Source of the DNA: Deltaproteobacteria bacterium
GTDB lineage: Bacteria; Myxococcota_A; Polyangia; Polyangiales; Polyangiaceae
Reading direction: 5' to 3'
DNA: 64,000 nucleotides
NCBI GenBank assembly: GCA_016218915.1
Contig: JACRCQ010000005.1
Location: forward strand, 235,134-299,133
Shown: positions 1 through 8,704 of the stretch, in pieces
How positions within the stretch are numbered: the first letter of the stretch is position 1
Layout of the letters: the number at the start of each line of letters is the position of its first letter
Program-made: the position numbers and the translations under genes
Notes under the pieces: generated by a model
Seen by the model: the letters and a program-made list of their open reading frames with translations, nothing else
What the model was told of the DNA's origin: nothing
Databases searched by the model: none

Positions 1-607
1 TGGCAACGCGCAGCAAGGCCGGATCCGCAGCTTCTGGAGCCAGATCCGCGGTCTGAGGCGGGAGCAGCTTCACGATCGCATCTTCCAGCGCGTTGAATCC
101 ACGCCCATGCAGCGCGCTCACGGGCAGGATGCGATCCAGGCCGAGGCGATACAGCTCCGAGCTCTCGAGCTCCGAGCGGGCGGAGTCTGCCTTGTTCGCG
201 ACGTAGATGACCGGACGCGAGCTTTTCCGGAGCAGCTTCACTGCCTGCCGGTCAGCGTCCGTCGGCCCCTGCATCGCATCGAGCACGCACACCACCAGGT
301 CCGCTTCAGATACCGCGATCTGCACCTGCCGGGCGATCCCCTGACGCATCGGATCGTCGCTCTCCGGATCGAATCCGCCCGTGTCCACGACCGTGTACGT
401 GTGGCCCAGGGACTGGACCAACGCATAATGCCGGTCTCGGGTCACGCCAGGCTCGTCGTGGACGATCGCTTCGCGGCGCCCCACCAGACGGTTGAAGATC
501 GTGCTCTTGCCGACGTTGGGCCTGCCCACGACTGCCACGAGCGTTCGCGGCGGCCGTGGCTCGTGCACGACCTCGATCTCCCTGTCTTCCGTGTTGTCGG
601 TCGTCAT
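1..607 (-). CDS. der: Ribosome-assembly GTPase Der (EngA), N-terminal part, cut by window edge
   Basis: Der is a double-GTPase protein that binds the 50S precursor and is needed for late ribosome assembly. The visible 202 residues are most of the first G domain: G1 GRPNVGKST at about residues 28-36, a VTRDRHY switch I, G3 DTGG, and G4 NKAD near 130. The second G domain and the KH-like domain lie left of position 1. The ATG at 607 overlaps the stop of era (604-606) in an ATGA arrangement, so the two GTPases are translationally coupled. A 20-residue acidic N-terminal extension precedes G1. Identification is secure; the gene is partial only because the window ends. Confidence 0.95.
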   Translation of the reverse strand, partial: MTTDNTEDREIEVVHEPRPPRTLVAVVGRPNVGKSTIFNRLVGRREAIVHDEPGVTRDRHYALVQSLGHTYTVVDTGGFDPESDDPMRQGIARQVQIAVSEADLVVCVLDAMQGPTDADRQAVKLLRKSSRPVIYVANKADSARSELESSELYRLGLDRILPVSALHGRGFNALEDAIVKLLPPQTADLAPEAADPALLRVA

Positions 608-1551
608 GAGCTCTGCGCCTCGCCACCTTCCGGATCGTATCCGATCTCTGCCATGAGCTCCGGTGACTCGGTCCACCCCTCGGTCACCTTCACCCACAGC
701 TTGAGGTTGACCTGTCGTTCCAGGAGCGGTTCGATGCGCTTGCGCGCCGCGATTCCGATCGACTTCATCTTCTCGCCGCGCACTCCGATCAGGATCGCAC
801 GCTGCCCGGACCTCGCGCAGTGCACCGTGGCCTCGATGTGCACCACCGGCCCGGTGTCGTCGAAGCGGTCGATGCTCACGGCCACCGAGTGCGGCACCTC
901 CTGCTTGGTGGCCAGGAAGACCTGCTCGCGAATGTACTCGGAAGCGAAGAATCGCAGCGGACGATCGGTCAGGAAGTCCTCGTCGTACGCAGCGCCGCGC
1001 TCCGGAAGCAGCTTCGCTACCTCGTCGAGCACGCGAAGCACTCCGTCCTCCTGGCGGGCGCAGATCGGCACCACCGCTGCGAAGGGTCGGAGCTTGGCGA
1101 ATGCCTCGAGCAACGGCAGCAGACGCGTCTTGTCCTTGCACAGATCGACCTTGTTGATGACCAGGATCGAGGGCGTGTCCTTGCCCAGATCCGTCAGGAG
1201 ATTCACATCGCCCGGGTGCGGCTCGAGCGGACCGGTCATCTTCGCGGACAACGCGGTCATGAAGACCATCACATCCGCTCCAATGATCGAATCGCGCGCA
1301 GCGGCGTTCATGCGCCGCCCGAGCTTGGAACGGGGACGGTGCAGCCCAGGCGTATCGAGCAGGGCAACCTGGGCATCTCGATGACGCACCACGCCGAGGA
1401 TGCGATCGCGCGTGGTCTGGGGCGTGGGTGAAACGATCGCGAGCTTCTGGCGAAGCGCGGAATTCAGAAGGGTGCTCTTGCCCACGTTCGAGCGGCCGAT
1501 GATGACAGCCGTGCCAGAACGATGGACAGCGAGTTCGACGTTGGGAGGCAT
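604..1551 (-). CDS. era: GTPase Era
   Basis: Era is an essential GTPase that binds 16S rRNA near its 3' end during 30S maturation. The 315-residue product has the family length. G1 GRSNVGKST is at 19-27, the TTRDRI switch segment near 46-51, G3 DTPG at 66-69 and G4 NKVD at 133-136. The C-terminal third contains the KH domain, with the GVRGEKMKSIG segment matching the usual Era GxxGxxxKxIG core. The ATG at 1551 is the first start and lies divergent from the glycosyltransferase. It forms an operon with der through a stop/start overlap. The G5 loop reads ICAR rather than the common SA(L/K), a mild deviation. Confidence 0.95.
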   Translation of the reverse strand: MPPNVELAVHRSGTAVIIGRSNVGKSTLLNSALRQKLAIVSPTPQTTRDRILGVVRHRDAQVALLDTPGLHRPRSKLGRRMNAAARDSIIGADVMVFMTALSAKMTGPLEPHPGDVNLLTDLGKDTPSILVINKVDLCKDKTRLLPLLEAFAKLRPFAAVVPICARQEDGVLRVLDEVAKLLPERGAAYDEDFLTDRPLRFFASEYIREQVFLATKQEVPHSVAVSIDRFDDTGPVVHIEATVHCARSGQRAILIGVRGEKMKSIGIAARKRIEPLLERQVNLKLWVKVTEGWTESPELMAEIGYDPEGGEAQSS

Positions 1552-1746
1552 GCTGCCCGGGGTATATCAGCCGGGCGACCCCGAACCCACCCCCATCGCC
1601 CTTGTCTGACCTCTCACGTTGCACCCCCCCAGGCTTTGACACTAAAGTGCGCCGCCCAGGGGCCAGCTCCCTGGCCGCTACCGTTCGCAACCCCTGGCCC
1701 GTGCGTCTGCCCGGGCTGCCTGGCCTGCTGCAAGGATCCAAGTCCG

Positions 1747-4275
1747 ATGTCGGAACCCGACGAAATCCAAGACAAGAGCGAGCGCCCCCAAGCGGTCGTC
1801 GACAACAAGAAGAAGCCCTGGCCCCTGGCCTGGCTGCCCGCTGCCGGTCTCGGTATCCCAGCCCTCGTCCTGTTCTGGAAGCTGGGCGGCAGCGGTATCT
1901 GGGACCCCTACGAGCTGAACGTCGCCGATCTCGCACGCAGGATCGCGGTCAACGTCCTGGGCGCCAAGTCGCTCATGCTCACCTCCGGCGACAACTCCAT
2001 GCCGACCCTGGGGGACCTCGGTCGCGGTGAGCTTCCGTTCACGTCGATCGCCGTCGGCTTCTCGATGTTCGGCCTGCACGAGTGGTCCGGTCGCCTGCCG
2101 CTCGCGCTCTGGGGCATGGCTGGCGTGGGCGCACTGTACTGGTGGCTCAAGCGGCTCGTCGACGCACGCGCGGCTGCCTACTCCGCAATCGTGCTCGCGA
2201 CCATGCCGCTGTACTTCGTGCAGGCCCGTACGATGCTCGGGGACATCGTGACCATGGCCTCGCTCGCCATCGCGTTCGCCGGCTTGTCCGTCTGCATCTT
2301 CGACAAGCGAGCTGCCACCTGGCTGCGTGGCCTCGGGCTGACGATCGGTTGCATCGGCTTGCTCGGCGGGTACCTCGCTCGCGGAGCCATCATCGGGCTC
2401 GCCGTCCCGCTGCTGACACTCGGCCTGGTTTGGCTGTTGATCGCTGTGAATCGAAGACGTTCGCCCCAGGCGGACCGATTCTCCCAAGCCGTCTCCATCG
2501 TGGCCCTGGCTGCAGGTGCAGTGCTGGCCGCTCGCGGTGCGTGGTCCCTGTTCACCGTCGAAGGCGCGCAGATCTCTCCGATGGTGGGCGCATCGATCGC
2601 TCCGCCTTCCAAGATGCCCACGTTCGACTTCGTGATCCTCTACCTCGGGCATTCGTTGTTCCCGTGGAGCGCCTTCGTTCCGTTCGCTGCGGGGCGCCTG
2701 TTCCGGGCGCCCGCTGGCATCGACGAGGACGAGAACGAGCGACTTCTGGCCGTGCGCACGACCGTGCTGGTCGGCTCTGCCCTGTGCTTCGGCGCATTCG
2801 CCATGATGGCTCCCCGCACCGGCTACATCCCGTTCGCCGGCGTTGCGCTGCTCGCCGCGATCGCAGGACTTGCCATTCGCGACTACGAGACCGGGGCGCC
2901 TTCGTCGCGCGCCCTGGGCCTTGGGGTGGTCACGTTTCTCATGCTCTTCTACCGCGACTTCGATCAATGGCCGGAGAAGGGGCTGTCTGCCTACGGCGTC
3001 ACAGCGAACTTCCCGGACACGTTCAAGTCGTCGGCCAGCCGCCTCATCCTGGGGGCTGCCATCCTGTTCGCCGTGCTCGTGTTCGCCAGCTGGCTGGAGC
3101 GCGACAAGCAGGGCCAGAAGTTCTTTGACTTCAAGGAGTACCGCTCCTTCCCGGACACGGTGCGCACTGCGAACTCAGGCAATCTGATGTTCGTGCTCGT
3201 GGTGGTCGAGGCTGCCTTGATCGGCTTCGCAGCCCTGGTCTGGATCGGCATGAAGCTTCATTGGAAGCAGGTCGTCACCATGAGCGCAAACATCCGCGTG
3301 TTTGCGATCAATGCGTGGTGGATCGCACCGATTGCCATCGTAGCCCTCGTCTATGCGGCCTACTCGTTCCGCGACGTCTGCCGCGTGGTCTTCCCAGCGG
3401 CCCGGTTGAGCCGCGCATCCGCCACCCTGCTCGGCGGCGCGCTTGCCGGCTCGCTGCTCGCGTTCTCCTACTACCCGCGCCTGTCGAGCCAGCTCTCGCC
3501 CAAGGAGGTCTTCGACTCCTACGGTCGCATGCACAAGGACGGCGAACGCCTTTCGCTGCTCGGCGTCAGCAGCCGCACCGCCATGTACTACTCTGGCGGC
3601 GACGTGCAGACGTTCGGCGACGTCGACACGGCGTTCCGCTGGCTGATGGAGGGGCAGGATCGCCGTTGGCTCGGCGTGCGCATGGACGATCTAGCCAAGC
3701 TCAACTCGGTCTACCGCGGCAAGGCCCGCCCCATGGCCAACCTCCCTGTGCTCGACGGACACTCCGGGCAGATCGTCCTGGCGTCCAACCGGTTGCTCCC
3801 TGGAGAGGTCAACGAGAACCCGCTGAACAACATCATCCTGCCGGAAAAGCCCAACCCGTCCCATCCCCTCGACACCGATCTGCAGGGCGAGCTGCTCGCA
3901 CTCGGCTGGGATGTAGTGGACCTGGCGTCCCGCAAGCCCGTCCAGTACGTCGTCGCCGGCAAGAAGTACCGCATGAGGACCTACTTCCAGGTCACTGGCC
4001 GCATCAGCGGCGAGTGGGAGATGTTCATCCACATCGACGGCCACCAGCGTCGGTTCAATGGCGACCACAAGCCGATGGACTCCAAGTACCCGATGTCGCT
4101 CTGGCAGGTGGGCGACTACGTGGTCGACGACTACGAGTTCGCGCTGGAGCCGAACTTCACGCCCGGCCCCTACATGCTCTATTACGGCTTCTTCATCGGT
4201 GACAGCCGCCTGAAGGTCGTTCGAGGCAAGCATCACGAAGACCGCATCGAGGGCGGCAACCTGATGGTGCAGTAG
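1747..4275 (+). CDS. GT-C fold membrane glycosyltransferase, PMT/ArnT-like (GT39/GT83 type)
   Basis: This 842-residue protein is a probable polyprenyl-phosphate-sugar-dependent glycosyltransferase that modifies protein or lipid on the outer face of the inner membrane. After a short charged cytoplasmic start and a first membrane helix (about 30-47) comes an acidic first periplasmic loop (WDPYELNVADLARR, from residue 52), the position of the catalytic Asp/Glu in PMT_2 and ArnT enzymes. About a dozen hydrophobic helices follow to residue ~560, then a soluble C-terminal domain of ~250 residues. The start was set at ATG 1747 because codons further upstream encode a low-complexity non-membrane stretch. 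Acceptor and sugar donor cannot be told from sequence. The adjacent PilZ gene may be co-transcribed (33-nt gap). Confidence 0.75.
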   Translation: MSEPDEIQDKSERPQAVVDNKKKPWPLAWLPAAGLGIPALVLFWKLGGSGIWDPYELNVADLARRIAVNVLGAKSLMLTSGDNSMPTLGDLGRGELPFTSIAVGFSMFGLHEWSGRLPLALWGMAGVGALYWWLKRLVDARAAAYSAIVLATMPLYFVQARTMLGDIVTMASLAIAFAGLSVCIFDKRAATWLRGLGLTIGCIGLLGGYLARGAIIGLAVPLLTLGLVWLLIAVNRRRSPQADRFSQAVSIVALAAGAVLAARGAWSLFTVEGAQISPMVGASIAPPSKMPTFDFVILYLGHSLFPWSAFVPFAAGRLFRAPAGIDEDENERLLAVRTTVLVGSALCFGAFAMMAPRTGYIPFAGVALLAAIAGLAIRDYETGAPSSRALGLGVVTFLMLFYRDFDQWPEKGLSAYGVTANFPDTFKSSASRLILGAAILFAVLVFASWLERDKQGQKFFDFKEYRSFPDTVRTANSGNLMFVLVVVEAALIGFAALVWIGMKLHWKQVVTMSANIRVFAINAWWIAPIAIVALVYAAYSFRDVCRVVFPAARLSRASATLLGGALAGSLLAFSYYPRLSSQLSPKEVFDSYGRMHKDGERLSLLGVSSRTAMYYSGGDVQTFGDVDTAFRWLMEGQDRRWLGVRMDDLAKLNSVYRGKARPMANLPVLDGHSGQIVLASNRLLPGEVNENPLNNIILPEKPNPSHPLDTDLQGELLALGWDVVDLASRKPVQYVVAGKKYRMRTYFQVTGRISGEWEMFIHIDGHQRRFNGDHKPMDSKYPMSLWQVGDYVVDDYEFALEPNFTPGPYMLYYGFFIGDSRLKVVRGKHHEDRIEGGNLMVQ

Positions 4276-4308
4276 CTTTCCGGATGGAAAGCGGCTACGC
4301 CAGACGAC

Positions 4309-4680
4309 GTGAAGCCTGACGAGCGACGTGCGGCGGATCGCTACGAAGTGACGTGGTCGGTCGACTGCGAGACTCCCGATACGTTTCTCTACGCTTCGAT
4401 CACGAACATCTCCGCGCTCGGGATCTTCGTGCAGACCACAGATCCGCTGCCGATCGGCACGCGCATGACGCTTCGCTTCGCCCCGCCAGGAGGTGAGCCC
4501 TTCACGCTGCACGGGCTCGTGCAGTGGGTGAACCCGTTCCGTCCCGGCGGCGACAATCCGAACCCGGGCATGGGCATCCAGTTCGTGGAGCTGTCCGCTG
4601 CTGATCGGGAACGGCTGATCGAGGTGATCAAGACGATCGCCTATGTGCGCGAAGGCACGCCTCGGGAGCAGCCGAACTGA
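4309..4680 (+). CDS. PilZ-domain protein (c-di-GMP binding)
   Basis: This 123-residue single-domain PilZ protein is a likely cytoplasmic c-di-GMP receptor. Both ligand motifs are present: RAADR (R7-R11, the RxxxR switch) and NISALG (N33-G38, the [D/N]xSxxG motif), followed by beta strands ending in GMGIQFVEL, typical of the myxobacterial TIGR02266-like PilZ group. The start is a GTG at 4309; no strong Shine-Dalgarno is visible, but the RxxxR motif requires a start close to here. It sits 33 nt behind the GT-C glycosyltransferase, so c-di-GMP may influence that pathway; this is inferred from position only. Confidence 0.85.
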   Translation: MKPDERRAADRYEVTWSVDCETPDTFLYASITNISALGIFVQTTDPLPIGTRMTLRFAPPGGEPFTLHGLVQWVNPFRPGGDNPNPGMGIQFVELSAADRERLIEVIKTIAYVREGTPREQPN

Positions 4681-4690
4681 CGCTGCCAGA

Positions 4691-4716
4691 GGCTGCCCAG
4701 GCTCGCCTCGGCAGCC
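4691..4716. terminator. Hairpin between convergent genes
   Basis: A 7-bp inverted repeat GGCTGCC / GGCAGCC with a 12-nt loop lies in the 40-nt gap between the convergent PilZ and lipoprotein genes. It could serve transcripts from both sides, but neither side has a clear U-tract. Confidence 0.35.
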
Positions 4717-4720
4717 CGCA

Positions 4721-6466
4721 TCAGCGAATCGGTAGAGGGAACCTCCGGGCGTAGATCCCGAAGTGCCCCGCAGACTCGTCTTGCCAGGCGAACCCGACGT
4801 AGGAGTTGCCCCCCACCGCAACCGCCGGAAGCATCCTCGGTCCAGAGCTACCCGAATCCGGATAGTTCACCACGAACGAACCGTCCTGGCCATCCTCCGG
4901 GTTGAACAGGTAGCCCGACGCGACGTCCGCGAAGCGCGCCCTGATGTCCGCACCCGATTGCCACGCGATCGCAAAGAAGCCGCCCACCAGCGACGAGCCT
5001 GTGACCGACGGGTTGTCGCCCGCTCCGCCCGGATTCACAGGGTCCTTCTGGTCGTCCGCGATCTTCACGTTGGCCTTGTCGAAGCGCTGCATCATGATCG
5101 AGCCGCCGTCGTTCCACACCACGATCGACTCGCCGTTCGGCGTGAATGCCACGGCCGGCTGGTTCTGCACGCCCGCCGTCTTGGTGTTGACCACCTGCGC
5201 AGCGGTCACGTTCGCAGCAGCGCTCACGTCCGACGAGAGGATGTCGTCGCCGTCGGTCGATGCGCCGTGCCACACCACCTTCCATCCACCACCCGAGCCC
5301 GCAACCCTGGGCTGCGAAGAGCCGCTTGCAGCGATCGTCAGCGGAGCCGCGATCCACCCCTTGCTCGTGTCCCAGATGCGTCCGCGGATCGCGCCAGCCG
5401 TCGTGTCGGTCCACACGACCAATGCCAGCCCCGAGGGTCCGCTCGCGATCGACGGCGCCGCGTCCTTCGCATTGGCCGTCGTGTCCAGGTACACCTCGTC
5501 AGCACCTGGCGTCTTTGCATCGCCCGACACAGGCGTCATGGAGATGTTCGTCAAGCTCGTCTGCGACTGGCGGCTGTCTTCGTAGGCAACGAAGAAGCGG
5601 CCGTCCGCCATCAGCGTGATCGATGGCGCAGCTTGCGTGAATGGGCGTTCGACAAAGCCGTAGTTGGTTTCGGTATTCTCGAGCGGCAGCCGAATCTGAC
5701 CGGCAAGAAGTGCGGGCGACGTCACCGCCTGCAGATCAGCCGTCATCTGGCGGTAGTTGATTTCAGGGCCTGTCTGGGTGAATTCGTTGTCCTGAAAGAC
5801 AGCATGAAACGCTCCGCCAGCGGTCCAGGCCAGCTGAACGCCCTTCTTGTTCTTCGACTTCGTGTTCGTAACCTTCGGCGCGCTTGGCGGAGCAGGATTG
5901 GCATTCGAAAGCAGGATCTCTTTGGTCCGGCACTTGTCGTCGCAGCTCGCGTCGCCGGCCGGTGGCTCACATTGCTCTCCGACCTCGACCGTTCCGTTTC
6001 CGCAGCTCGCAGGCGGCAGGAACCGATGCACCACCAGGTGCACGTAGAAAGGATTCGAGTTGACCGCCTGGGTCGTGCAACCCACCGCATACGGATTGTT
6101 GCTGGCGAGCCCGATGACTTGGAAGACGAGCTGACGAGCGCCGTCGGTCGGCAGAGTCACTTCGTCCGAGCAGAAGACGCTGTTGTCCGGGCAGGGCGCC
6201 TGCGTGGTTCCGCGACGCAAGTCGAACGTCTGCGCCGCGCCCTGTGCGGTCAGATCCGACGAGACGATCCCGGTCTCTTCCGCGCATTGCGTGGCGTCCG
6301 TGGCGTCCGCCACGTACAGACGCATCGATTCCACGCCGTCGAGCAGCGTCTGCGGCATGGTGAAGTTCACGCCGATGGTGATCTGCCGGTCGGAATGCGA
6401 TTCGGCACACGCCAGCCCGAGAACGAGGGGCAATGCGAAGACAGCAAGACGGCGGCGGAGCGACAT
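4721..6466 (-). CDS. Surface/periplasmic lipoprotein, beta-propeller-like with Cys-rich DUF4215-type segment
   Basis: This 581-residue predicted lipoprotein starts with an Arg-rich n-region and a hydrophobic stretch ending in a lipobox LGLAC (lipidated Cys at 20). A first domain (about 25-150) resembles an immunoglobulin-like fold. A short Cys-rich motif around 155-185 (CGNGTVEVGEQC ... CDDKC) follows, of the myxobacterial DUF4215/disintegrin-like type. From about 200 onward the sequence has repeated blocks such as FFVAYEDSRQ, LALVVWTD, ESIVVWND and GFFAIAWQS, which read as blades of a propeller-like beta domain. No enzymatic motif is visible. Function is unknown; surface exposure and adhesion are guesses. 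Confidence 0.7.
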   Translation of the reverse strand: MSLRRRLAVFALPLVLGLACAESHSDRQITIGVNFTMPQTLLDGVESMRLYVADATDATQCAEETGIVSSDLTAQGAAQTFDLRRGTTQAPCPDNSVFCSDEVTLPTDGARQLVFQVIGLASNNPYAVGCTTQAVNSNPFYVHLVVHRFLPPASCGNGTVEVGEQCEPPAGDASCDDKCRTKEILLSNANPAPPSAPKVTNTKSKNKKGVQLAWTAGGAFHAVFQDNEFTQTGPEINYRQMTADLQAVTSPALLAGQIRLPLENTETNYGFVERPFTQAAPSITLMADGRFFVAYEDSRQSQTSLTNISMTPVSGDAKTPGADEVYLDTTANAKDAAPSIASGPSGLALVVWTDTTAGAIRGRIWDTSKGWIAAPLTIAASGSSQPRVAGSGGGWKVVWHGASTDGDDILSSDVSAAANVTAAQVVNTKTAGVQNQPAVAFTPNGESIVVWNDGGSIMMQRFDKANVKIADDQKDPVNPGGAGDNPSVTGSSLVGGFFAIAWQSGADIRARFADVASGYLFNPEDGQDGSFVVNYPDSGSSGPRMLPAVAVGGNSYVGFAWQDESAGHFGIYARRFPLPIR

Positions 6467-6566
6467 GCCTGCAGTCTAGCCCGCGTCTGGTGTTGGAGTG
6501 AAGCCCGGCGACCTTCGCTCGGGATTCCGGCCGCGGGGACGCTCGAGTGCGTGCGCTGCCCCTGCC

Positions 6567-7673
6567 TCAATAGGCGTTCGACGTCTTGGAAGGCGCAGCC
6601 TTGTTCGCCCCTGCAGGCTTTCGTTCCGGGGTCGCGTTACGGTTGCCGCGCGGGGCTGGTCCCAGACGCGCTAGATCGTGGTCGGCCCGATCCCGCTGCC
6701 CCTCGATGTTGCGCAGATCTGCCAGGAGCTGGCGGGCCCGGTCGTAGTTGCCGATCAGCTTCGCGCATGCCGCGGCCTCCCATCGCGCCTGCACTGCCGC
6801 AGACGTGTTGCCGTAGCGTGCGATCACGCTGTCGAACTTGGGAAGCGCCGCTCCGCACCCTGACGCGGCTCGCACGGACTTGGCAGCGTACAACGACGCC
6901 TGGCTCGCCTCTGGGCCGCCCTGGGCGACGATGGCATCGAAGCCCCGCTGCGCCTTGCCAAACTCCTTGGCCTCGTAGGCTGCCATGGCTTCGTCGTATT
7001 CCGAAGAGCGCGACGAGTCCGCCGTCGCAGGGGCAGCCGATGAGGGAGCTGCGGGCGCAGCGTTCGCTGCAGGTGCTGCAAGCGCTTCTTCACTCGACGG
7101 AGAGCTTTCCTTGACGCGGTCCCGCGCAGCCGCCGTAGAGCCGAGCTCCGCAGAGCCCGTGCCCTCGGCCCGTGACGCGCCAGACGTCGTCCGAGGAGGT
7201 CGGTCGACTTCTCCCTGTGCCATACGGCCGGGCACCGGCCCGGTCGGGTATTCGCCGTGCTCGCGCTCTGGGACCCCTTGCTCAGTGACCCGGACCATTC
7301 CGACCTGGCCCGTCCCCGGACGGCCGCGCAATAGTAGAAGGCTGGAGCCGATCATCAACAGGAGCAACGCCGCCATGGCGAGCTGAGGACGCATCGCATA
7401 GCTGCCGGCCCATGAGATCGCCCGGCCGATGCGCCTGGGCCAAGGCACGTGCCCTTGCGCAAGACGCGCCATCTCTTCGAGCCGCTGCTCGATATCGGCC
7501 GGCGGCTCCTCGAACGCGAGCGCGGCCGCCGTGCGTGTCGACCTCATGGACGCCAGGAGCGCCGAGCAGCGATCGCAGCGCTCGGAATGGCGTCGAGCGT
7601 CCACGGCATCCGACTCGGACGCTTCGCCGTAGAGAAGATCGACAACGACCAGATCGAATTGCTCGCAATCCAT
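6567..7673 (-). CDS. Membrane-anchored anti-sigma factor with zinc finger and TPR-like periplasmic domain
   Basis: This 368-residue protein directly follows the ECF sigma gene and is its likely inhibitor. The N-terminus holds a zf-HC2/ZAS zinc site (C3, H29, C33, C36 in the pattern H-x3-C-x2-C). A single membrane helix spans about 97-116. The periplasmic part has an Ala/Ser-rich linker and then helical repeats (about 225-330) reading EYDEAMAAYEAKEFGKAQ, which resemble TPR/tol-pal YbgF-like repeats. A 12-nt gap from the sigma stop implies co-transcription. The usual model is that an envelope signal inactivates the anti-sigma and frees the sigma factor; the signal is unknown. Last residues are Lys/Asn/Ala-rich. 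Confidence 0.8.
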   Translation of the reverse strand: MDCEQFDLVVVDLLYGEASESDAVDARRHSERCDRCSALLASMRSTRTAAALAFEEPPADIEQRLEEMARLAQGHVPWPRRIGRAISWAGSYAMRPQLAMAALLLLMIGSSLLLLRGRPGTGQVGMVRVTEQGVPEREHGEYPTGPVPGRMAQGEVDRPPRTTSGASRAEGTGSAELGSTAAARDRVKESSPSSEEALAAPAANAAPAAPSSAAPATADSSRSSEYDEAMAAYEAKEFGKAQRGFDAIVAQGGPEASQASLYAAKSVRAASGCGAALPKFDSVIARYGNTSAAVQARWEAAACAKLIGNYDRARQLLADLRNIEGQRDRADHDLARLGPAPRGNRNATPERKPAGANKAAPSKTSNAY

Positions 7674-7685
7674 GGGGTCACATGC

Positions 7686-8300
7686 CTATCGAAGGGAGCG
7701 CGCAACGTCTTCGTACTCGTTGAGCGCCTCCTGGAGCCGATCCAGCGCATAGCGCATGCGGCTCTTGACTGTGTTCTCGGGTGTGCTCGTGATTTCTGCG
7801 ATCTCCTTGAAAGGAAGGTTGGCTGCCTCCCGAAGAAGGAACACCTCTCGCTGCTCCTCGGGAAGAGCTTCGACCGCCTGGGTGATCCGAACCCGGAGCT
7901 CGTCGGACGTCGCCGTCCGCTCCACCGACGCTCGCGAATGCCCGTCGCTCGTCTGCTCCCCCAAGCTCGGTCCGTCCTCGCCCACCGGTCGATCCAGCGA
8001 GTCGTGGTTCCGCAACGACATCTTTCGAAGCTGGTCGATGCACATATTGCGTGCGATCGTATAGACCCAAGTCGTGAACCGCGCTTCGTGCTTGAACTCC
8101 GAAGCGCTCTGCACAACGCGCAGGAAGACGTCCTGCAGGCCATCCTCTGCGGCCGAACGCGTTCTTAGCTGGCGAAGCAGGAAATTGTACAGGGGTTGCT
8201 TGTGGCGCTGGACGAGCTCGGAAAAAGCGCTCACGTCGCCGCGCTGGAAACGCAGCATCAAGCCTTCGTCCGAAACATCTTGCCGTCCGCGCAACGCCAC
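7686..8300 (-). CDS. ECF-type RNA polymerase sigma factor (sigma-24/RpoE family)
   Basis: The 204-residue product has the two-domain ECF layout. Region 2 is at about 25-95, with LQDVFLRVVQ and the -10-recognising ARFTTWVYTIARNMCIDQLRK. An acidic linker of about 40 residues follows, then region 4 at about 140-195, with ALPEEQREVFLLREAANLPFKEIAEI and the helix TVKSRMRYALDRLQEAL. Start is GTG at 8300; a start a few codons later would keep both domains. The next gene is a zinc-finger anti-sigma. Targets cannot be read from the window, although the Glt/Nfs-like cluster starts 400 bp away on the other strand and could be controlled by it. Confidence 0.92.
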   Translation of the reverse strand: MALRGRQDVSDEGLMLRFQRGDVSAFSELVQRHKQPLYNFLLRQLRTRSAAEDGLQDVFLRVVQSASEFKHEARFTTWVYTIARNMCIDQLRKMSLRNHDSLDRPVGEDGPSLGEQTSDGHSRASVERTATSDELRVRITQAVEALPEEQREVFLLREAANLPFKEIAEITSTPENTVKSRMRYALDRLQEALNEYEDVARSLR

Positions 8301-8704
8301 GGGCTCGCTTTCTCAGGTCCGCCGACCGGGCAGCTGGGGCCCGGTCAGCATGGCCGTCCATCTTCCAGTGCAGCATCGTGGCGCAGTTCACGTCCAACAC
8401 AATGCAATGGACGATCCTGCCCCCGGCAGGATCTAGTTGGCCACGTCAAACTTGGATTTCGGGGGCCAGGGCCCCCCTCAGGGTCGCCAGGACGCATGCT
8501 CACACCCGCCGTATACGCGAAAGCGGCTGCCCAGCTCAACTCCCCGGCGCGCCGCGTTGTTCCGGGACCGTCCAAGCTGTCACGATTTAGTCTGAAAGGC
8601 TTGATAGTACGGCCACCTCAAACTAGACTACCGCGGTTTCGAGCATACAAATCCAGCTCATGCGTTGGGTAGGGGAGAAACCTTCGCTAATTGTAGGGGT
8701 GCCG
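8301..8704. other. Divergent intergenic region, about 400 bp, no gene seen
   Basis: This region separates the sigma-factor gene (minus) from the envelope cluster (plus). It contains a 7-bp hairpin GACCGGG/CCCGGTC at 8324-8346 (9-nt loop) in the presumed sigma leader and a promoter candidate for the plus-strand genes at 8601-8629. I found no ORF with coding character. Confidence 0.6.
8601..8629 (+). promoter_or_regulatory. Sigma-70-like promoter for the envelope cluster
   Basis: TTGATA at 8601-8606 and TAGACT at 8624-8629 are separated by exactly 17 nt, about 75 nt before the ATG at 8705. The -10 box departs from consensus. The region is more AT-rich than its surroundings, as expected for a promoter in this genome. 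Confidence 0.5.

Noticed and set aside
107..1384. Long plus-strand open frame opposite der and era
   Set aside because: It runs antisense across two conserved GTPase genes and has an Arg/His/Ser-rich low-complexity composition typical of shadow frames in high-GC DNA.
1678..2967. 429-codon minus-strand frame opposite the GT-C glycosyltransferase
   Set aside because: Product is Gln/Glu/Arg/Gly-rich without hydrophobic pattern; the plus strand has clear membrane helices, so this is a shadow.
4763..7114. 783-codon plus-strand frame opposite the lipoprotein and anti-sigma genes
   Set aside because: Antisense to two genes with good signal peptide, lipobox and zinc-finger motifs; composition is Arg-rich noise.
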